This document shows, piece after piece, positions 51,983 to 60,985 of a stretch of 64,000 nt of DNA (positions are counted from its first letter, which is position 1; every line of letters starts with the position of its first letter). Below the pieces are notes generated by a model. The model saw only the letters and a program-made list of their open reading frames with translations, made no database searches and had not been told where the DNA came from. The DNA comes from an uncultured Armatimonadota bacterium (lineage in GTDB: Bacteria; Armatimonadota; Fimbriimonadia; Fimbriimonadales; Fimbriimonadaceae), in NCBI GenBank assembly GCA_903927025.1, contig CAIYLG010000002.1:186001-250000 (forward strand), written 5' to 3'. Made by a program: the position numbers and the translations under genes.

Positions 51983-52906
51983 TTAGCTAATCTGAGCGAG
52001 GACGTCCTTCAGCGACTGTGCTGATTTGTGCAGACCTTCCCTTTCCACTTCGTTTACAACGGGTTCGATAACTTCCAAAACTCCCTGGCGACCAACCTTG
52101 GTTGGAAGCGACAGTGAGATGTCGGAAATACCGAGCGCCCCTTTCTGCCAAGAACTGACGGGCAAAACCTTCTCAGTGTTCAGTGCAATTGCTTCCACAA
52201 CTTCCTTTATTGAAACACCGACGGCTCGCCCAGCTCCTCCCTTCAGACGAATAACTTCTGCTCCCGATTTGCGAGTGAAGTCGAAAACGCCGTCAATCTC
52301 AGCCTCATAGTTCGGCAAGGAACTTAGAGGTATCCCAGAGACAGTTGCCGATGAGAGAATCGGAACCATCGAATCTCCATGCTCGCCCAGGATCAAAGCC
52401 TTCACGTCCGTTGCGTTCACCTTAAAGTGATCGGCCAGGAGCGATCGGAATCGGCATGTGTCCAGCACGGTGCCCAGTCCGAGTACCTGTTGCTGCGGAA
52501 CGATTTCCGCCTGCGCAGCAAGGTGCGTGAGGATGTCCACAGGGTTGCTGACGACCAAGATCGTTGCTCCCTCATTCAGCTTTACCGTCTTGAGATTCTC
52601 AAGGATTCCCTTGAAAAGACTTACGTTTCGATTCACCAGCTCAAGGCGAGTTTCGTCGGGACGACGTCGAAGGCCAGCCGTAACGACTACACAGTCGCTA
52701 CCGTTGACAATCGAATACTCGTCAGAGCTCGTAAACGTCTGATTTGAGGTCAGCGATGCACCGTGACGCAGATCGAGTGCTTCGCCCGCCGCCATTTCGC
52801 CATTCATATCCACGAGGGCTATTTCCCGAACGACGCCGCCAAATTGCAGTGCATAGGCTGCGTCCGAACCAACGCGACCTCCGCCACCAATGATGCTGAC
52901 CTTCAT
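51983..52906 (-). CDS. mdh: Malate dehydrogenase (LDH/MDH superfamily)
   Basis: 307 residues. The NAD site is VSIIGGGGRVGSDAAYAL, with an Asp after the second strand (ALVDMN). The mobile loop reads TAGLRRRPDETRLELV: the residue that selects substrate is Arg, as in malate dehydrogenases, not the Gln of lactate dehydrogenases. The catalytic His is in GEHGDSMVPI, and Arg in DTCRFRS. It oxidises malate to oxaloacetate in the TCA cycle. CATAAT eight bases before the ATG suggests a leaderless mRNA. Confidence 0.87.
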   Translation of the reverse strand: MKVSIIGGGGRVGSDAAYALQFGGVVREIALVDMNGEMAAGEALDLRHGASLTSNQTFTSSDEYSIVNGSDCVVVTAGLRRRPDETRLELVNRNVSLFKGILENLKTVKLNEGATILVVSNPVDILTHLAAQAEIVPQQQVLGLGTVLDTCRFRSLLADHFKVNATDVKALILGEHGDSMVPILSSATVSGIPLSSLPNYEAEIDGVFDFTRKSGAEVIRLKGGAGRAVGVSIKEVVEAIALNTEKVLPVSSWQKGALGISDISLSLPTKVGRQGVLEVIEPVVNEVEREGLHKSAQSLKDVLAQIS

Positions 52907-52914
52907 TACATCTC

Positions 52915-52920
52915 ATTATG
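52915..52920 (-). promoter_or_regulatory. -10 box, leaderless mdh
   Basis: CATAAT on the minus strand, eight bases upstream of ATG 52906. Five of six consensus positions match. Confidence 0.42.
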
Positions 52921-53049
52921 GCAGTTGTGAGGGGCCCATTTGGGCGGATTGGTGTCCCTAGAATCTATTACAGGCGAAGGGACTACACAGCATTACAGCC
53001 CGCCGCGAATGACTCGCCGCGAGCTGCAATGCCCTCTTGAGCTCGGAAA

Positions 53050-55032
53050 TCAGCCTTTTGCTTTGGGCTTCTTTGCCTTGGAAGGGGTTGTCTTCTTTGG
53101 TTGTGGATTGAGGTAGACCACGTTGACCCTATCCCCCACGACCTTGATTTTCCCACCTTGGATATAGACCGTTGTGGGATTTTGGCTGGGACGAGTGACC
53201 CTGAACGGGATCGCCTGGGTGACCTTGCTACCCGGTTCGGTCGCATAGGCAATTTGGATATCGTCGGCAATTTTGGCATCCTCGGCATTGGTTAACACCG
53301 TGACCGCCTGCCCATTATCTGCTGCCTTGGCATCCATCTTGAGGATGACTTCCCTGTTAATGTCATCGGCGAGCTTAATTCTAAGGTCTGAATTGACTGC
53401 TTTACCTTGCAGCAACTTAATACGCTTGGCATCTCCCAGCTGGTGAACGTCCGTTACATACAGAGTTTCATATCTCGATGCTGGTTCGCCCTTCACCAGC
53501 ACTCTGTATGTCTTCTGAGCATGCTCAGTCTTCTCTGGGCTCGTCTTGGCAACTTCGACGATTCGACCTTTGATCGGTTCTGTGGTGATGGTCGTCCCCG
53601 CCTGAGCATCGACGACTTTTGCCAGATCCACGTTGCTGGTGCTTTCCACAGTGATCGTTTCAGTAGTCTCCTTCTGTTTGCCGCCCTCGGTCGTTGTCGT
53701 GGTGATCGTTTTGATTTCCTGAGTTCGCGGAAGGTCTCGGACAATTTTGTCCTCTGACTTCACCGCTTCAGTGGTGATTGAATAAAACCGGTTTTTGCCG
53801 TCTTGCCTGGACGTCACGCTGTATGTCTCTGGCGTCTTCTTGGTCATCACAGGGTGAGCGTAGACCATGACCTTGATCTGCTTTGGCGCTGGAGATACCT
53901 TCTTCGTCTTAACGGCAGTGACCGATACCGAATGAGTTTTTGAATTCACGTGAGTGGTTAGCTCAACTGTTTCTTGTTGTTGCGGGGTCGGCGCGGCGAC
54001 AACTCGAGTGCCAGCGATAACGGTGGTGCCGGCAGCGAGTAGAACGGTCATCAAGGCGAGGTGTCTGGTATTCATTTTTGTAGTGAGTCTCCGTTGTGGG
54101 TCGAGCAGGCCCTTCACCCGCTCTTCAAGCTTCCAAGGTGGCGTCATCAATCCAATTGCTCCCGAAGGAAGGGAGCCAGGCTTCATCCCGAGCGCTACAC
54201 ATAGAAGCGTCTCGGCGTATTGCGGAGCTGTCGTGCTGTGCAAAGCGGCATTGTCGCAAACCTCTTCCCTCGCGCGCACTAAGTCGCGATTCAGCAAGTG
54301 AACGAGTGGGTGGGGCCAGTAACTTGCCTCAACTACCCTCTGGATAAAGCCGATAAGGGGATCCCGATTGCGAACGTGGGCGAGCTCGTGGGCAAGCACA
54401 CTTCTCAGCTGAGCATCGTCCAATTGGTTCACCAGCTTTTCAGGCAAGATCACGCTTGGGCGCAATGTTCCAATTACAACCGGGCTGTGCAATCGCTTTA
54501 AATAGCGAACCGGCACCGCAGGGAGTCCGTCAATTTGAGTAAGTTCATCCATCACCGAGGCGACTTTCTCACTTTCCACTGTGTAGGATGCCCGGCGCAG
54601 GCGATTCACTTTGGTGGCGGTTCGAATGAGGCGAAGCAGCAGGACCCCAGTTCCCAAAATCCACACTAAAAGCGTGGCGCTGGCTGCAGACCGAGCACGC
54701 TCGATCGACCAGAACGGCTGAGCCGGAACTTGGCGAGCCGCGACTTCCATGCGCGGAAGCGATTCTGAACCGGGCAGGGCCGCGGTCTCGTGGTCCAACT
54801 GAATCTGGAAGGTTCGCCAACCTGCCCTCTGAAGAGCCATCGTGGAGATAGGTGCCAGTAGGACGCAGAAGAGAGCGCAGACGCAAACTCCATGTCGGAG
54901 CGCCGGATTCTTGCGAGCGAACGCCCTCGCAAACAGCAAGGCGGCTAACGTGACCGAAGAGACCTCAAGCAAGACACGAATGGCGAACGAGGCAACCTCG
55001 TCTCCGGGGTAGAGCTGCTGCAGAACGGTCAT
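53050..55032 (-). CDS. BlaR1/MecR1-type M56 membrane metallopeptidase
   Basis: 660 residues. N-terminal membrane helices at about 10-35, 48-70 and 115-138 lead into the M56 protease with zinc motif VLAHELAHVRNRD and the downstream AREEVCDNAAL. A further membrane helix (about 315-340) precedes a 310-residue extracytoplasmic domain rich in Thr and Lys, with repeated TTE/KTK strands, ending in a basic tail. There is no penicillin-binding sensor domain, so the signal is not a beta-lactam by this route. It should cleave the BlaI-type repressor encoded upstream, whose stop its ATG overlaps. Confidence 0.88.
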   Translation of the reverse strand: MTVLQQLYPGDEVASFAIRVLLEVSSVTLAALLFARAFARKNPALRHGVCVCALFCVLLAPISTMALQRAGWRTFQIQLDHETAALPGSESLPRMEVAARQVPAQPFWSIERARSAASATLLVWILGTGVLLLRLIRTATKVNRLRRASYTVESEKVASVMDELTQIDGLPAVPVRYLKRLHSPVVIGTLRPSVILPEKLVNQLDDAQLRSVLAHELAHVRNRDPLIGFIQRVVEASYWPHPLVHLLNRDLVRAREEVCDNAALHSTTAPQYAETLLCVALGMKPGSLPSGAIGLMTPPWKLEERVKGLLDPQRRLTTKMNTRHLALMTVLLAAGTTVIAGTRVVAAPTPQQQETVELTTHVNSKTHSVSVTAVKTKKVSPAPKQIKVMVYAHPVMTKKTPETYSVTSRQDGKNRFYSITTEAVKSEDKIVRDLPRTQEIKTITTTTTEGGKQKETTETITVESTSNVDLAKVVDAQAGTTITTEPIKGRIVEVAKTSPEKTEHAQKTYRVLVKGEPASRYETLYVTDVHQLGDAKRIKLLQGKAVNSDLRIKLADDINREVILKMDAKAADNGQAVTVLTNAEDAKIADDIQIAYATEPGSKVTQAIPFRVTRPSQNPTTVYIQGGKIKVVGDRVNVVYLNPQPKKTTPSKAKKPKAKG

Positions 55033-55421
55033 TTCTGCCCCGCTTGCGCCCGATCGATGAGGGCACGGATTCGTTGGGCCTCATCGGCGTCTAAATCTTG
55101 ACCATCGAGTAGGGCCATTACGAGCCCCTCTGCGGAGCCGTTGAATGCGGTCTCCACCAGTCGATTGACCACATGGGTCATCGTCTTCTCTCTCGGAACC
55201 GCGGCTCGGTAGTGGAAGATCTTCCCTTCCGCTCGATACACAAGCCAACCTTTGTCGACTAAGCGCGAAAGAAGCGTTTGGATGGTGTTGCGAGCGATGG
55301 ACCGCTTCGAATGAAGTTCCAGCCAGATCTCGCCCAGCGTCGTGTCTGGGCGGTCCCAGACGATATTCATGATTTCCATCTGAGCCTCAGAGAGGCTCGG
55401 CATGTCTTGGGGGTCGCTCAT
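55029..55421 (-). CDS. BlaI/MecI-family repressor
   Basis: 130 residues. The winged helix is typical: PSLSEAQMEIMNIVWDRPDT, then SIARNTIQTLLSRLVDKGWL and the wing YRAEGKIFHYRAAVPRE. The C-terminal dimer domain contains the region cut by the M56 partner in studied systems. Two matching operators overlap its own promoter, so it is probably autoregulated and released when the M56 protease is activated. The stop overlaps the M56 gene start. Confidence 0.92.
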   Translation of the reverse strand: MSDPQDMPSLSEAQMEIMNIVWDRPDTTLGEIWLELHSKRSIARNTIQTLLSRLVDKGWLVYRAEGKIFHYRAAVPREKTMTHVVNRLVETAFNGSAEGLVMALLDGQDLDADEAQRIRALIDRAQAGQK

Positions 55422-55427
55422 TCTTAC

Positions 55428-55468
55428 ACCTACAGTTGTAGGTGTATTCTATACCAACAACTGTAGGT
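55428..55468 (-). promoter_or_regulatory. BlaI-type operators and promoter
   Basis: Operator 1 (55428-55443) is the perfect dyad ACCTACA-GT-TGTAGGT. Operator 2 (55453-55468) is ACCAACA-AC-TGTAGGT, with one mismatch. Centres are 25 bases apart. On the minus strand TTGGCA, 16 bases, TATAGA forms a promoter: operator 2 fills the spacer and operator 1 covers the start region. This is a BlaI/MecI-like TACA/TGTA arrangement. Confidence 0.8.
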
Positions 55469-55504
55469 ATGCCAACAAGAATCTTGAGAATTTAATGCGG
55501 AATA

Positions 55505-56839
55505 TTATCCGCCGCCCTTTGACTTCTTATCCTTGTCCTGCTCTTTCTGGCGCTCTTGCTCGCGCTGTCGTTCCTGCTCACGCTGTCTCTCTTGTTCGCG
55601 CTGGCGTTCTTGCTCTCTTTGTCGTTCCTGTTCGCGCTGGCGCTCTTGTTCTCGTTGGCGCTCCTGCTCTCGTTGCCTTTCTTGCTCACGCTGACGTTCT
55701 TGTTCTCGTTGCTTTTCCTGTTCGCGCTGACGCTGCTGGTCTCGTTGCCTTTCCTGCTCGCGCTGTCGTTCCTGCTCGCGCTGCTTCTCTTGATTTCGCT
55801 GCTGTTCCTGATCCCTTTGCTTTTGCTTGTCCGGCTCAGTGCTCTTCTGAGAATCTTTTTTGTCTCCGGTCGGATCTTTGGAAACGGGGTGACCACCCGA
55901 CTCTGATCGGGCGTGATTCACTGCTTGAACAGTTGTTGAATCCGATTCCGTGGAAGATCGGCTCGAGTTTGAGGCAACCCGAATTGACAGTCCCGGCGGT
56001 TTGATAAACCTTGAGACAGTGCCAACGGTGATGATCCTTTCTTGTTGCTGGTCAAGGTTCTCTTCTTGTCGAGTCCGCAAACCAGCCTTCCTTTGAAGCT
56101 CCACGCTGATTTTTGCAAGGTTTCGATCCACGTCCGAAACAATCGGCGGTCGACCGTAATTCCAGGTTCTCTTGTTGGCAATAATCGTTGTGCGAACCGG
56201 TCCCGTCACGGTGACAACGTTCTTGTTGAATGACAGCACGCCAAACGGAGGCGAACCGGCGTGCACCCAATTCAAATGGCGGATGTGCAGCATCTGCCGG
56301 TACTTGACAATGGTGTAGACCCGGCCGTAGACCCAGCCAAATGGACACGGAGCGACATCGGCTTCATAAGGGAGACAAAACGAAGCATCCACAGGATCAC
56401 CGTCTTCGTTGAAGTCGAATGAAATGACCTGATAGGCACCATCCTGATCAACCTCGAATTCTGGGTGGTCCGCCCGGAGGTAGTCGCACTCGGCGTAGTA
56501 CTTGTTGAGTCCGTCATCGCGCTTTTCCGCGGCTACTTCGATGTCCTGCTCAAGGTTCTGCTGAACTGCATCACGGTCAATGCGATGAATTTTGCCGCTA
56601 TCCGCCTTTTCTTCTTTGCGGATGGACTTCATGTCGGCATCGTACTGAGCCTGAGCGGCATCCACAGCCGCTGCAAAATCTTCTTCCAGCCCCTGCCTTT
56701 GATCACTATAGGGATCCGGCCAGTTGTCGAGCATATAAATATGCCGAAGCCCGACCAAATAGTATTGAGTCGATGCCGATGCCTTGGCGGTCAAAGACAC
56801 GCACAAGGCCGTAAGAAGGACTGCCAGACCAAGTTTCAC
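55505..56839 (-). CDS. Secreted paralogue A with (REQERQ)n tail
   Basis: 444 residues from GTG 56839, which has GGAG six bases upstream. A signal peptide precedes a domain of about 230 residues beginning QYYLVGLRHIYMLDNWPDPY, with IHRIDRDAVQQNLEQDIEVA and APCPFGWVYGRVYTI. The same blocks occur in the gene at 56994-58382. After a linker with Ser-rich segments, the last 120 residues are a Gln/Glu/Arg tandem repeat (unit REQERQ, about sixteen near-copies), predicted to be one long charged helix. Function unknown; the domain is not recognised. Confidence 0.75.
   Translation of the reverse strand: MKLGLAVLLTALCVSLTAKASASTQYYLVGLRHIYMLDNWPDPYSDQRQGLEEDFAAAVDAAQAQYDADMKSIRKEEKADSGKIHRIDRDAVQQNLEQDIEVAAEKRDDGLNKYYAECDYLRADHPEFEVDQDGAYQVISFDFNEDGDPVDASFCLPYEADVAPCPFGWVYGRVYTIVKYRQMLHIRHLNWVHAGSPPFGVLSFNKNVVTVTGPVRTTIIANKRTWNYGRPPIVSDVDRNLAKISVELQRKAGLRTRQEENLDQQQERIITVGTVSRFIKPPGLSIRVASNSSRSSTESDSTTVQAVNHARSESGGHPVSKDPTGDKKDSQKSTEPDKQKQRDQEQQRNQEKQREQERQREQERQRDQQRQREQEKQREQERQREQERQREQERQREQERQREQERQREQERQREQERQREQERQREQERQKEQDKDKKSKGGG
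55538..55830 (-). repeat. In-frame 18-base tandem repeats
   Basis: Near-identical 18-base units coding REQERQ and variants (RDQQRQ, REQEKQ), always in frame. Synonymous differences between units show that the protein pattern is kept. Length variation by slippage is likely between strains. Confidence 0.85.
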
Positions 56840-56944
56840 GCGATGCTCCAGTGCATAGATTTCCTGATGAAAATGGATGTTCGAGGCTAAGGCATTTGTT
56901 TAGCGAGATCGCTTAAGATGCAGCGTTCATTCTAAACGAAATAG

Positions 56945-56984
56945 CTGTGAGCTCCAAGCACAATCTCATGGTCGAAGCTCACAG
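56945..56984 (-). terminator. Hairpin after paralogue B
   Basis: A 9-base stem, CTGTGAGCT/AGCTCACAG, with a 22-base loop, just past the stop of the gene at 56994. A weak T-rich tail (CTATTTCGTTT) follows on the minus strand. Confidence 0.4.
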
Positions 56985-56993
56985 GACCTCGTG

Positions 56994-58382
56994 TTAGTTT
57001 CCGCCGGGCTTCTTTGGGTTCCCGGAAGTCCCAGAACTGGTTGACCCAGAAGATTTGGATCCCGAGGTTGAAGAGCCGGACCCGCTACCGGTTTTCGTGG
57101 ATGACCCGGTTCCGGATGTGGAGTGACCATACCGCGAGCCAGTCGAGCCTGTTGTACTGCTCGATGAACCAGTCTTGCTTGTGGTGGAGGAGCCTCCAGT
57201 TGTTCGGCTATATCTTCCAGTCGAACTTCCAGTCGAAGAAGTTGAACTGCCTGAGCTGGTCCCGGTTGATCCAGTGGATCGGCTGTATCGACTCGTGCCC
57301 GTCGTTGCCCCGCCGGGCGTGGAGCCTGTTGAACCGGATCGGCTGTATCCGCTCGAAGAAGTTCCGCCGACTGTTGAGCCACCGTTGGTTCTGCTGTATC
57401 GAGACGTGCCGGTGCGCGTGGTACCTGTTCCACCGGGAGTTGCCGTGTGGCTGTAGGAGGACGTGGAGTTGGATCCACCTCCGATTCCACCCGGAATGCG
57501 ATGGCTGTAAGGAGAAAGCCCTGGTGCCACGATGGCTCCGGTTCGGGTCACTGGAGGTGCGAGTGGTGCCCGAAGCTTAACGCCACCTGCCGACTGAGAA
57601 ATGTTGCGAGCGCGATCATAGTAGTGAGACCGCTCCTGCGTGTCGCGATGAGCATAAAGCTCTCTGCGCTGTCTTTCCGTGATGTGAGGAGGGTAGCCGC
57701 CAACCCATCGGTCCCGTGTACAGATCACCTCGGTCCGAATTGGGGCGTCGATGACAAAGATGACTCCGCCGTAATACATCGGTTCGTAAACCGGACAGCC
57801 AATGGTGATCCACGTCGAGTGCCAGATTCCAATCTGGACTCCCCACGTGTTGTAGGCATAGGGGCGCCCCCAATACCAGCCGTAGGGACATGGCTCAACG
57901 TAGGCAGGATAGGGCCGATAGTAAACAACGTTCACATATTCGCCAGACGGTGCTGTATCGATGCCAATAACCTTGTAGGGTCCATCCTGATCGACTTTAA
58001 ATTCTGAGTGGAAGCGTCGAACATCATCGACCTGGGGATACAGGCTGCCCAAGTCTGCGTCACGCTTCTCGGCGGCGTCCGCAATCCCCTTCTCAAGATT
58101 CTCCTGCACGGCGTCCCGGTCTACTTGGTGAATGTTTCCACCATCTTTCGCCTCTTCATCGTGAATAGAAGCCATGTCCGCGTCGTACTGCTTCTGAGAT
58201 TGAGCCACCGCTCCAGAGTAGTCCTCTTCAATGGCCTGGCGATCAAGTTCGTGCGTATCCGGGAACACTGGAACCGAGTACACGTGCCTCAGTCCGACCA
58301 GATAGTAGACGCGATCTGCGCTGGCCACGGCGCTAAGGCCAAGTGCAGCCAAGCAGAGAAGCGGAAGAAGTCGAGTTTTCAT
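56994..58382 (-). CDS. Secreted paralogue B with Ser/Thr/Gly/Tyr-rich tail
   Basis: 462 residues from ATG 58382 (AGGA ten bases upstream). Signal peptide, then RVYYLVGLRHVYSVPVFPDT, IHQVDRDAVQENLEKGIADA and VEPCPYGWYWGRPYAYNTWG: the same domain as paralogue A at 55505. The last 180 residues are a low-complexity tail of Ser, Thr and Gly with regularly spaced Tyr (SRYSR, SGYSR, GRYSR), predicted disordered and possibly glycosylated. The two genes are adjacent on the same strand, a tandem duplication with divergent tails. Function unknown. Confidence 0.75.
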   Translation of the reverse strand: MKTRLLPLLCLAALGLSAVASADRVYYLVGLRHVYSVPVFPDTHELDRQAIEEDYSGAVAQSQKQYDADMASIHDEEAKDGGNIHQVDRDAVQENLEKGIADAAEKRDADLGSLYPQVDDVRRFHSEFKVDQDGPYKVIGIDTAPSGEYVNVVYYRPYPAYVEPCPYGWYWGRPYAYNTWGVQIGIWHSTWITIGCPVYEPMYYGGVIFVIDAPIRTEVICTRDRWVGGYPPHITERQRRELYAHRDTQERSHYYDRARNISQSAGGVKLRAPLAPPVTRTGAIVAPGLSPYSHRIPGGIGGGSNSTSSYSHTATPGGTGTTRTGTSRYSRTNGGSTVGGTSSSGYSRSGSTGSTPGGATTGTSRYSRSTGSTGTSSGSSTSSTGSSTGRYSRTTGGSSTTSKTGSSSSTTGSTGSRYGHSTSGTGSSTKTGSGSGSSTSGSKSSGSTSSGTSGNPKKPGGN

Positions 58383-58560
58383 GAGTGAATTCCTGAGGTG
58401 ATCGGTCGCACACCCTCACGGTAGCTATCTATCATCCTAGCAAACGTAAAGATCTGTACGCTATTAATGGTCACAACTTACGCCCAATTCGTTGCGATCA
58501 GGGTGGGAAAGTGCTGAGACTTTGCATATTGCAAGCTTTCCGGAGACTGCGACGGGCAGC

Positions 58561-59676
58561 TCATTCGGCACCTCGCATTGAGTCGACAGCCATCCATCCC
58601 ACCAGACCACCGATGTAGATCAGATTGCCGCCCCACAGCAGGGTTTGGCTTGGGATCAAAACCTTTGAGGGAAGGCACGCCGCAGCCATAAACAGAGTTG
58701 CAGCACCAACACCCATCATCAATCTTGTGGTGGAGTAGTTGAATGCCCTCAAACCGATCGCGATCATCACATACAACAACGCGGACACCCAAAAATTCAC
58801 GACCGCAACAAGTCCAAGAATGGCGGTTGGGCTGGAGCGGCCCGTGGCACTGCTAGCGATGAGGCCAAACCGATCCAACAGATTTCCTACTGCGAGAGAA
58901 GCACCTAGGCAGACTCCAGAAAGGAACAGCATGAAGATAAGTCCCAGCGTCCAACTGGAAACCATTGGCAAGCCAACAATGCCGATGTGTTCTGGGCTGA
59001 ACATGACCACAAGCCCACAGCCAACGACAAAAGCGGCTCCAATCGTGGGAGCTTTGTAATTCTGCTCAACCGCCTCAATCTTGTATGTCCCGTTTTTGGT
59101 CACCACTCGACTGCTGCTCAGCAACTGTTCGTACCGTCGCTGATAGACAGGGTTGGATGGGTCCATCTGTGCCGCGTAGGCATACATCTTGCCCGCTTCA
59201 TTCATGTATCCCCTCGCTCGGAGGATGTCTGCGATCACAGCGTAGGGTATTGCCTGCCGCGGGTCTACCTGCAGAATCGCGTGAGCAAGCTTCTCCGCTT
59301 CGCTGTGGCGCCCGCTTCCGTAGAGAGACTGAAGCCTCAGAACCTCTTCTGCAACGGTGGCTCCAGACGGAGTCGTCTTTCTTTCTTCCTGTTTTCGCTG
59401 GGCGTCTATTTTTCGCTTTTCTTCAGCGGCACGCTTCTCAGCGTCTTCACGAAGCCGCCGGGCGATGAGTTCAAGCTTTGCATCGTACAGGCGTCGCTGT
59501 TCAGGGTCGGCAAGGACCTCATTGGCCTCTCGAATCCTCAAGAAAATCGCCTTCGAACGAGGATCCTTCGATCTGTCAGGGTGGTGCAGAAGCACCAGTT
59601 TTCGGTAGGCGGACTTGATCTCCGACTTCGTGGCATCTGGCTTGATCCCGAGGTCGTCGTAGTAGGTGTTCGCCAT
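58561..59676 (-). CDS. Membrane-anchored DnaJ-domain protein with TPR-like segment
   Basis: 371 residues. The J domain occupies 3-68 (YYDDLGIKPDATKSEIKSAY, with HPD in LLHHPDRSKD). A charged coiled coil (about 70-100) and TPR-like helices (about 108-170: LYGSGRHSEAEKLAHAILQV) follow. The C-terminal half has about five membrane segments. It should recruit and stimulate DnaK at the inner membrane. It lies seven bases after the GspF-like gene, so it may assist assembly of that secretion or pilus system; that is inference from position. Confidence 0.85.
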   Translation of the reverse strand: MANTYYDDLGIKPDATKSEIKSAYRKLVLLHHPDRSKDPRSKAIFLRIREANEVLADPEQRRLYDAKLELIARRLREDAEKRAAEEKRKIDAQRKQEERKTTPSGATVAEEVLRLQSLYGSGRHSEAEKLAHAILQVDPRQAIPYAVIADILRARGYMNEAGKMYAYAAQMDPSNPVYQRRYEQLLSSSRVVTKNGTYKIEAVEQNYKAPTIGAAFVVGCGLVVMFSPEHIGIVGLPMVSSWTLGLIFMLFLSGVCLGASLAVGNLLDRFGLIASSATGRSSPTAILGLVAVVNFWVSALLYVMIAIGLRAFNYSTTRLMMGVGAATLFMAAACLPSKVLIPSQTLLWGGNLIYIGGLVGWMAVDSMRGAE

Positions 59677-59683
59677 CGCTCGC

Positions 59684-60985
59684 TTACCCTTCTGGCTTCA
59701 CGCTCTGGCCATAGCCGGTCCAGAAATTGATGATGATCAGGCCGATGTAGATGCAAACCAACAGGGTGATACAGAGTCCCACGATTTTGGCGAGTTGGAT
59801 CGCCTTCGTCTCCGCCTCATCCTCGTAGAAGTCGGCCATTTTGTCGACCATCTTGTCAAGGTTGCCGGTGTGTTCTCCGGTGGCGACCATGTTCATCACG
59901 ATGGGGGAGAAGGCACCCGTCGCCTGAAGGGTGTCGGTAATTCCTGCGCCAGATTCGAGTTCTTTAGCTGCCGGGCTCATCAGCGAGCGCAGCCACTCAT
60001 TACCGCATGCATCGCTTGCCAGCTGCACTGTTCGGGTCATCGGTACGCCGCCGCGGTGGAGGGCACCGACCGCACGTCCGAACTTGGCCATCGCGAGCTG
60101 CCGCATGATGCCGCCAAGGTACGGCGTGTTGGAAATCACGGCATCATAGTTGTACTTGACCCTCGAATTCGCCAGCCCGACTCGGCTGAACAGAAACCAG
60201 GCTACAAGGATCGGCGTCAGCACAATCCAGGTTGCAGGCGTCGTCAAAGGAGACCAAAGACGGAAGCTTCCGTGAAGCGACGCGAGGATATAGTTTGCCG
60301 CGATGATGATCACGACGGAAGCTCCGAGTTCAAGCTTTGGGTAAAAGGTGACGCGCTTATAGAGGTTTCGAAGGGCAACTTCCCTCTCGATGTAGTCTGC
60401 CACCTGCGCGAGAGCCTTATCGAGAAAGCCACCCTCCTCGCCCGCCCTAACCAGACTCAGGATGACGGGAGGAAACACCTCGGGATATCGCTGCATTCCT
60501 GCCGACATGGGCCGACCCGCTTCAACGTGGCCCTTCAGCTCCACCACAATCTCTTTGAACTTAGCGTCGCGAGTCTGTCCGCCAAGCGTCTCCAAGGATT
60601 GGACAAACGGAACGCCGGCATCCAGCATGGTGGCCAATTGACGGAAGAAGAATTGAAGGACGGTGAGAGGAACCTTACCAACCAGCGGTCCAACAACACT
60701 GGTGGCCATGTAGGATCGCTGTTCGATGGGTGGTCCACCCACTGCTGAGCCGGGTGGGACAGCAGACGGCTCGGTGTTGGAAGTTTCATTCCCAGATTGC
60801 TTTTTAGCCGGTGCGGGAGCCATTCCTGCGAGTGGATCACCGAGTCCGGAAGCCAGCCCGATGTGAGAAACTTTCAGCCCCTTACCGCTGAGATCCTGCA
60901 CGGCATGATCTAGCGATGCGCCGAATACCACTCCCGTCACATTTTTGCCATCGGCAGACAGAGCCTGGTATTCAAAGGTTGGCAT
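59684..60985 (-). CDS. Type II secretion/type IV pilus inner-membrane protein (GspF/PilC family)
   Basis: 433 residues. The N-terminus FEYQALSADGKNVTGVVFGA is the usual opening. After a Pro/Ala-rich linker come the two GspF domains: FFRQLATMLDAGVPFVQSLE with VFPPVILSLVRAGEEGGFLD, then FGRAVGALHRGGVPMTRTVQ with MVATGEHTGNLDKMVDKMAD. Three membrane helices are predicted. It forms the platform that couples the assembly ATPase to pseudopilin or pilin extrusion. It is paralogous to the gene at 61542. Confidence 0.9.
   Translation of the reverse strand: MPTFEYQALSADGKNVTGVVFGASLDHAVQDLSGKGLKVSHIGLASGLGDPLAGMAPAPAKKQSGNETSNTEPSAVPPGSAVGGPPIEQRSYMATSVVGPLVGKVPLTVLQFFFRQLATMLDAGVPFVQSLETLGGQTRDAKFKEIVVELKGHVEAGRPMSAGMQRYPEVFPPVILSLVRAGEEGGFLDKALAQVADYIEREVALRNLYKRVTFYPKLELGASVVIIIAANYILASLHGSFRLWSPLTTPATWIVLTPILVAWFLFSRVGLANSRVKYNYDAVISNTPYLGGIMRQLAMAKFGRAVGALHRGGVPMTRTVQLASDACGNEWLRSLMSPAAKELESGAGITDTLQATGAFSPIVMNMVATGEHTGNLDKMVDKMADFYEDEAETKAIQLAKIVGLCITLLVCIYIGLIIINFWTGYGQSVKPEG

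Noticed and set aside
51983..52906. Lactate dehydrogenase call
   Set aside because: The substrate-loop residue is Arg (GLRRRPDETR), as in malate dehydrogenases, where lactate dehydrogenases have Gln.
55556..55906. Plus-strand Leu-rich membrane-like frame and a possible CRISPR-like repeat array
   Set aside because: The repeats are contiguous 18-base units coding REQERQ on the minus strand, without spacers; the Leu-rich frame is their antisense.
57014..58007. Plus-strand frames of 186-188 codons
   Set aside because: They are antisense to the Ser/Thr/Gly tail and head of secreted paralogue B.
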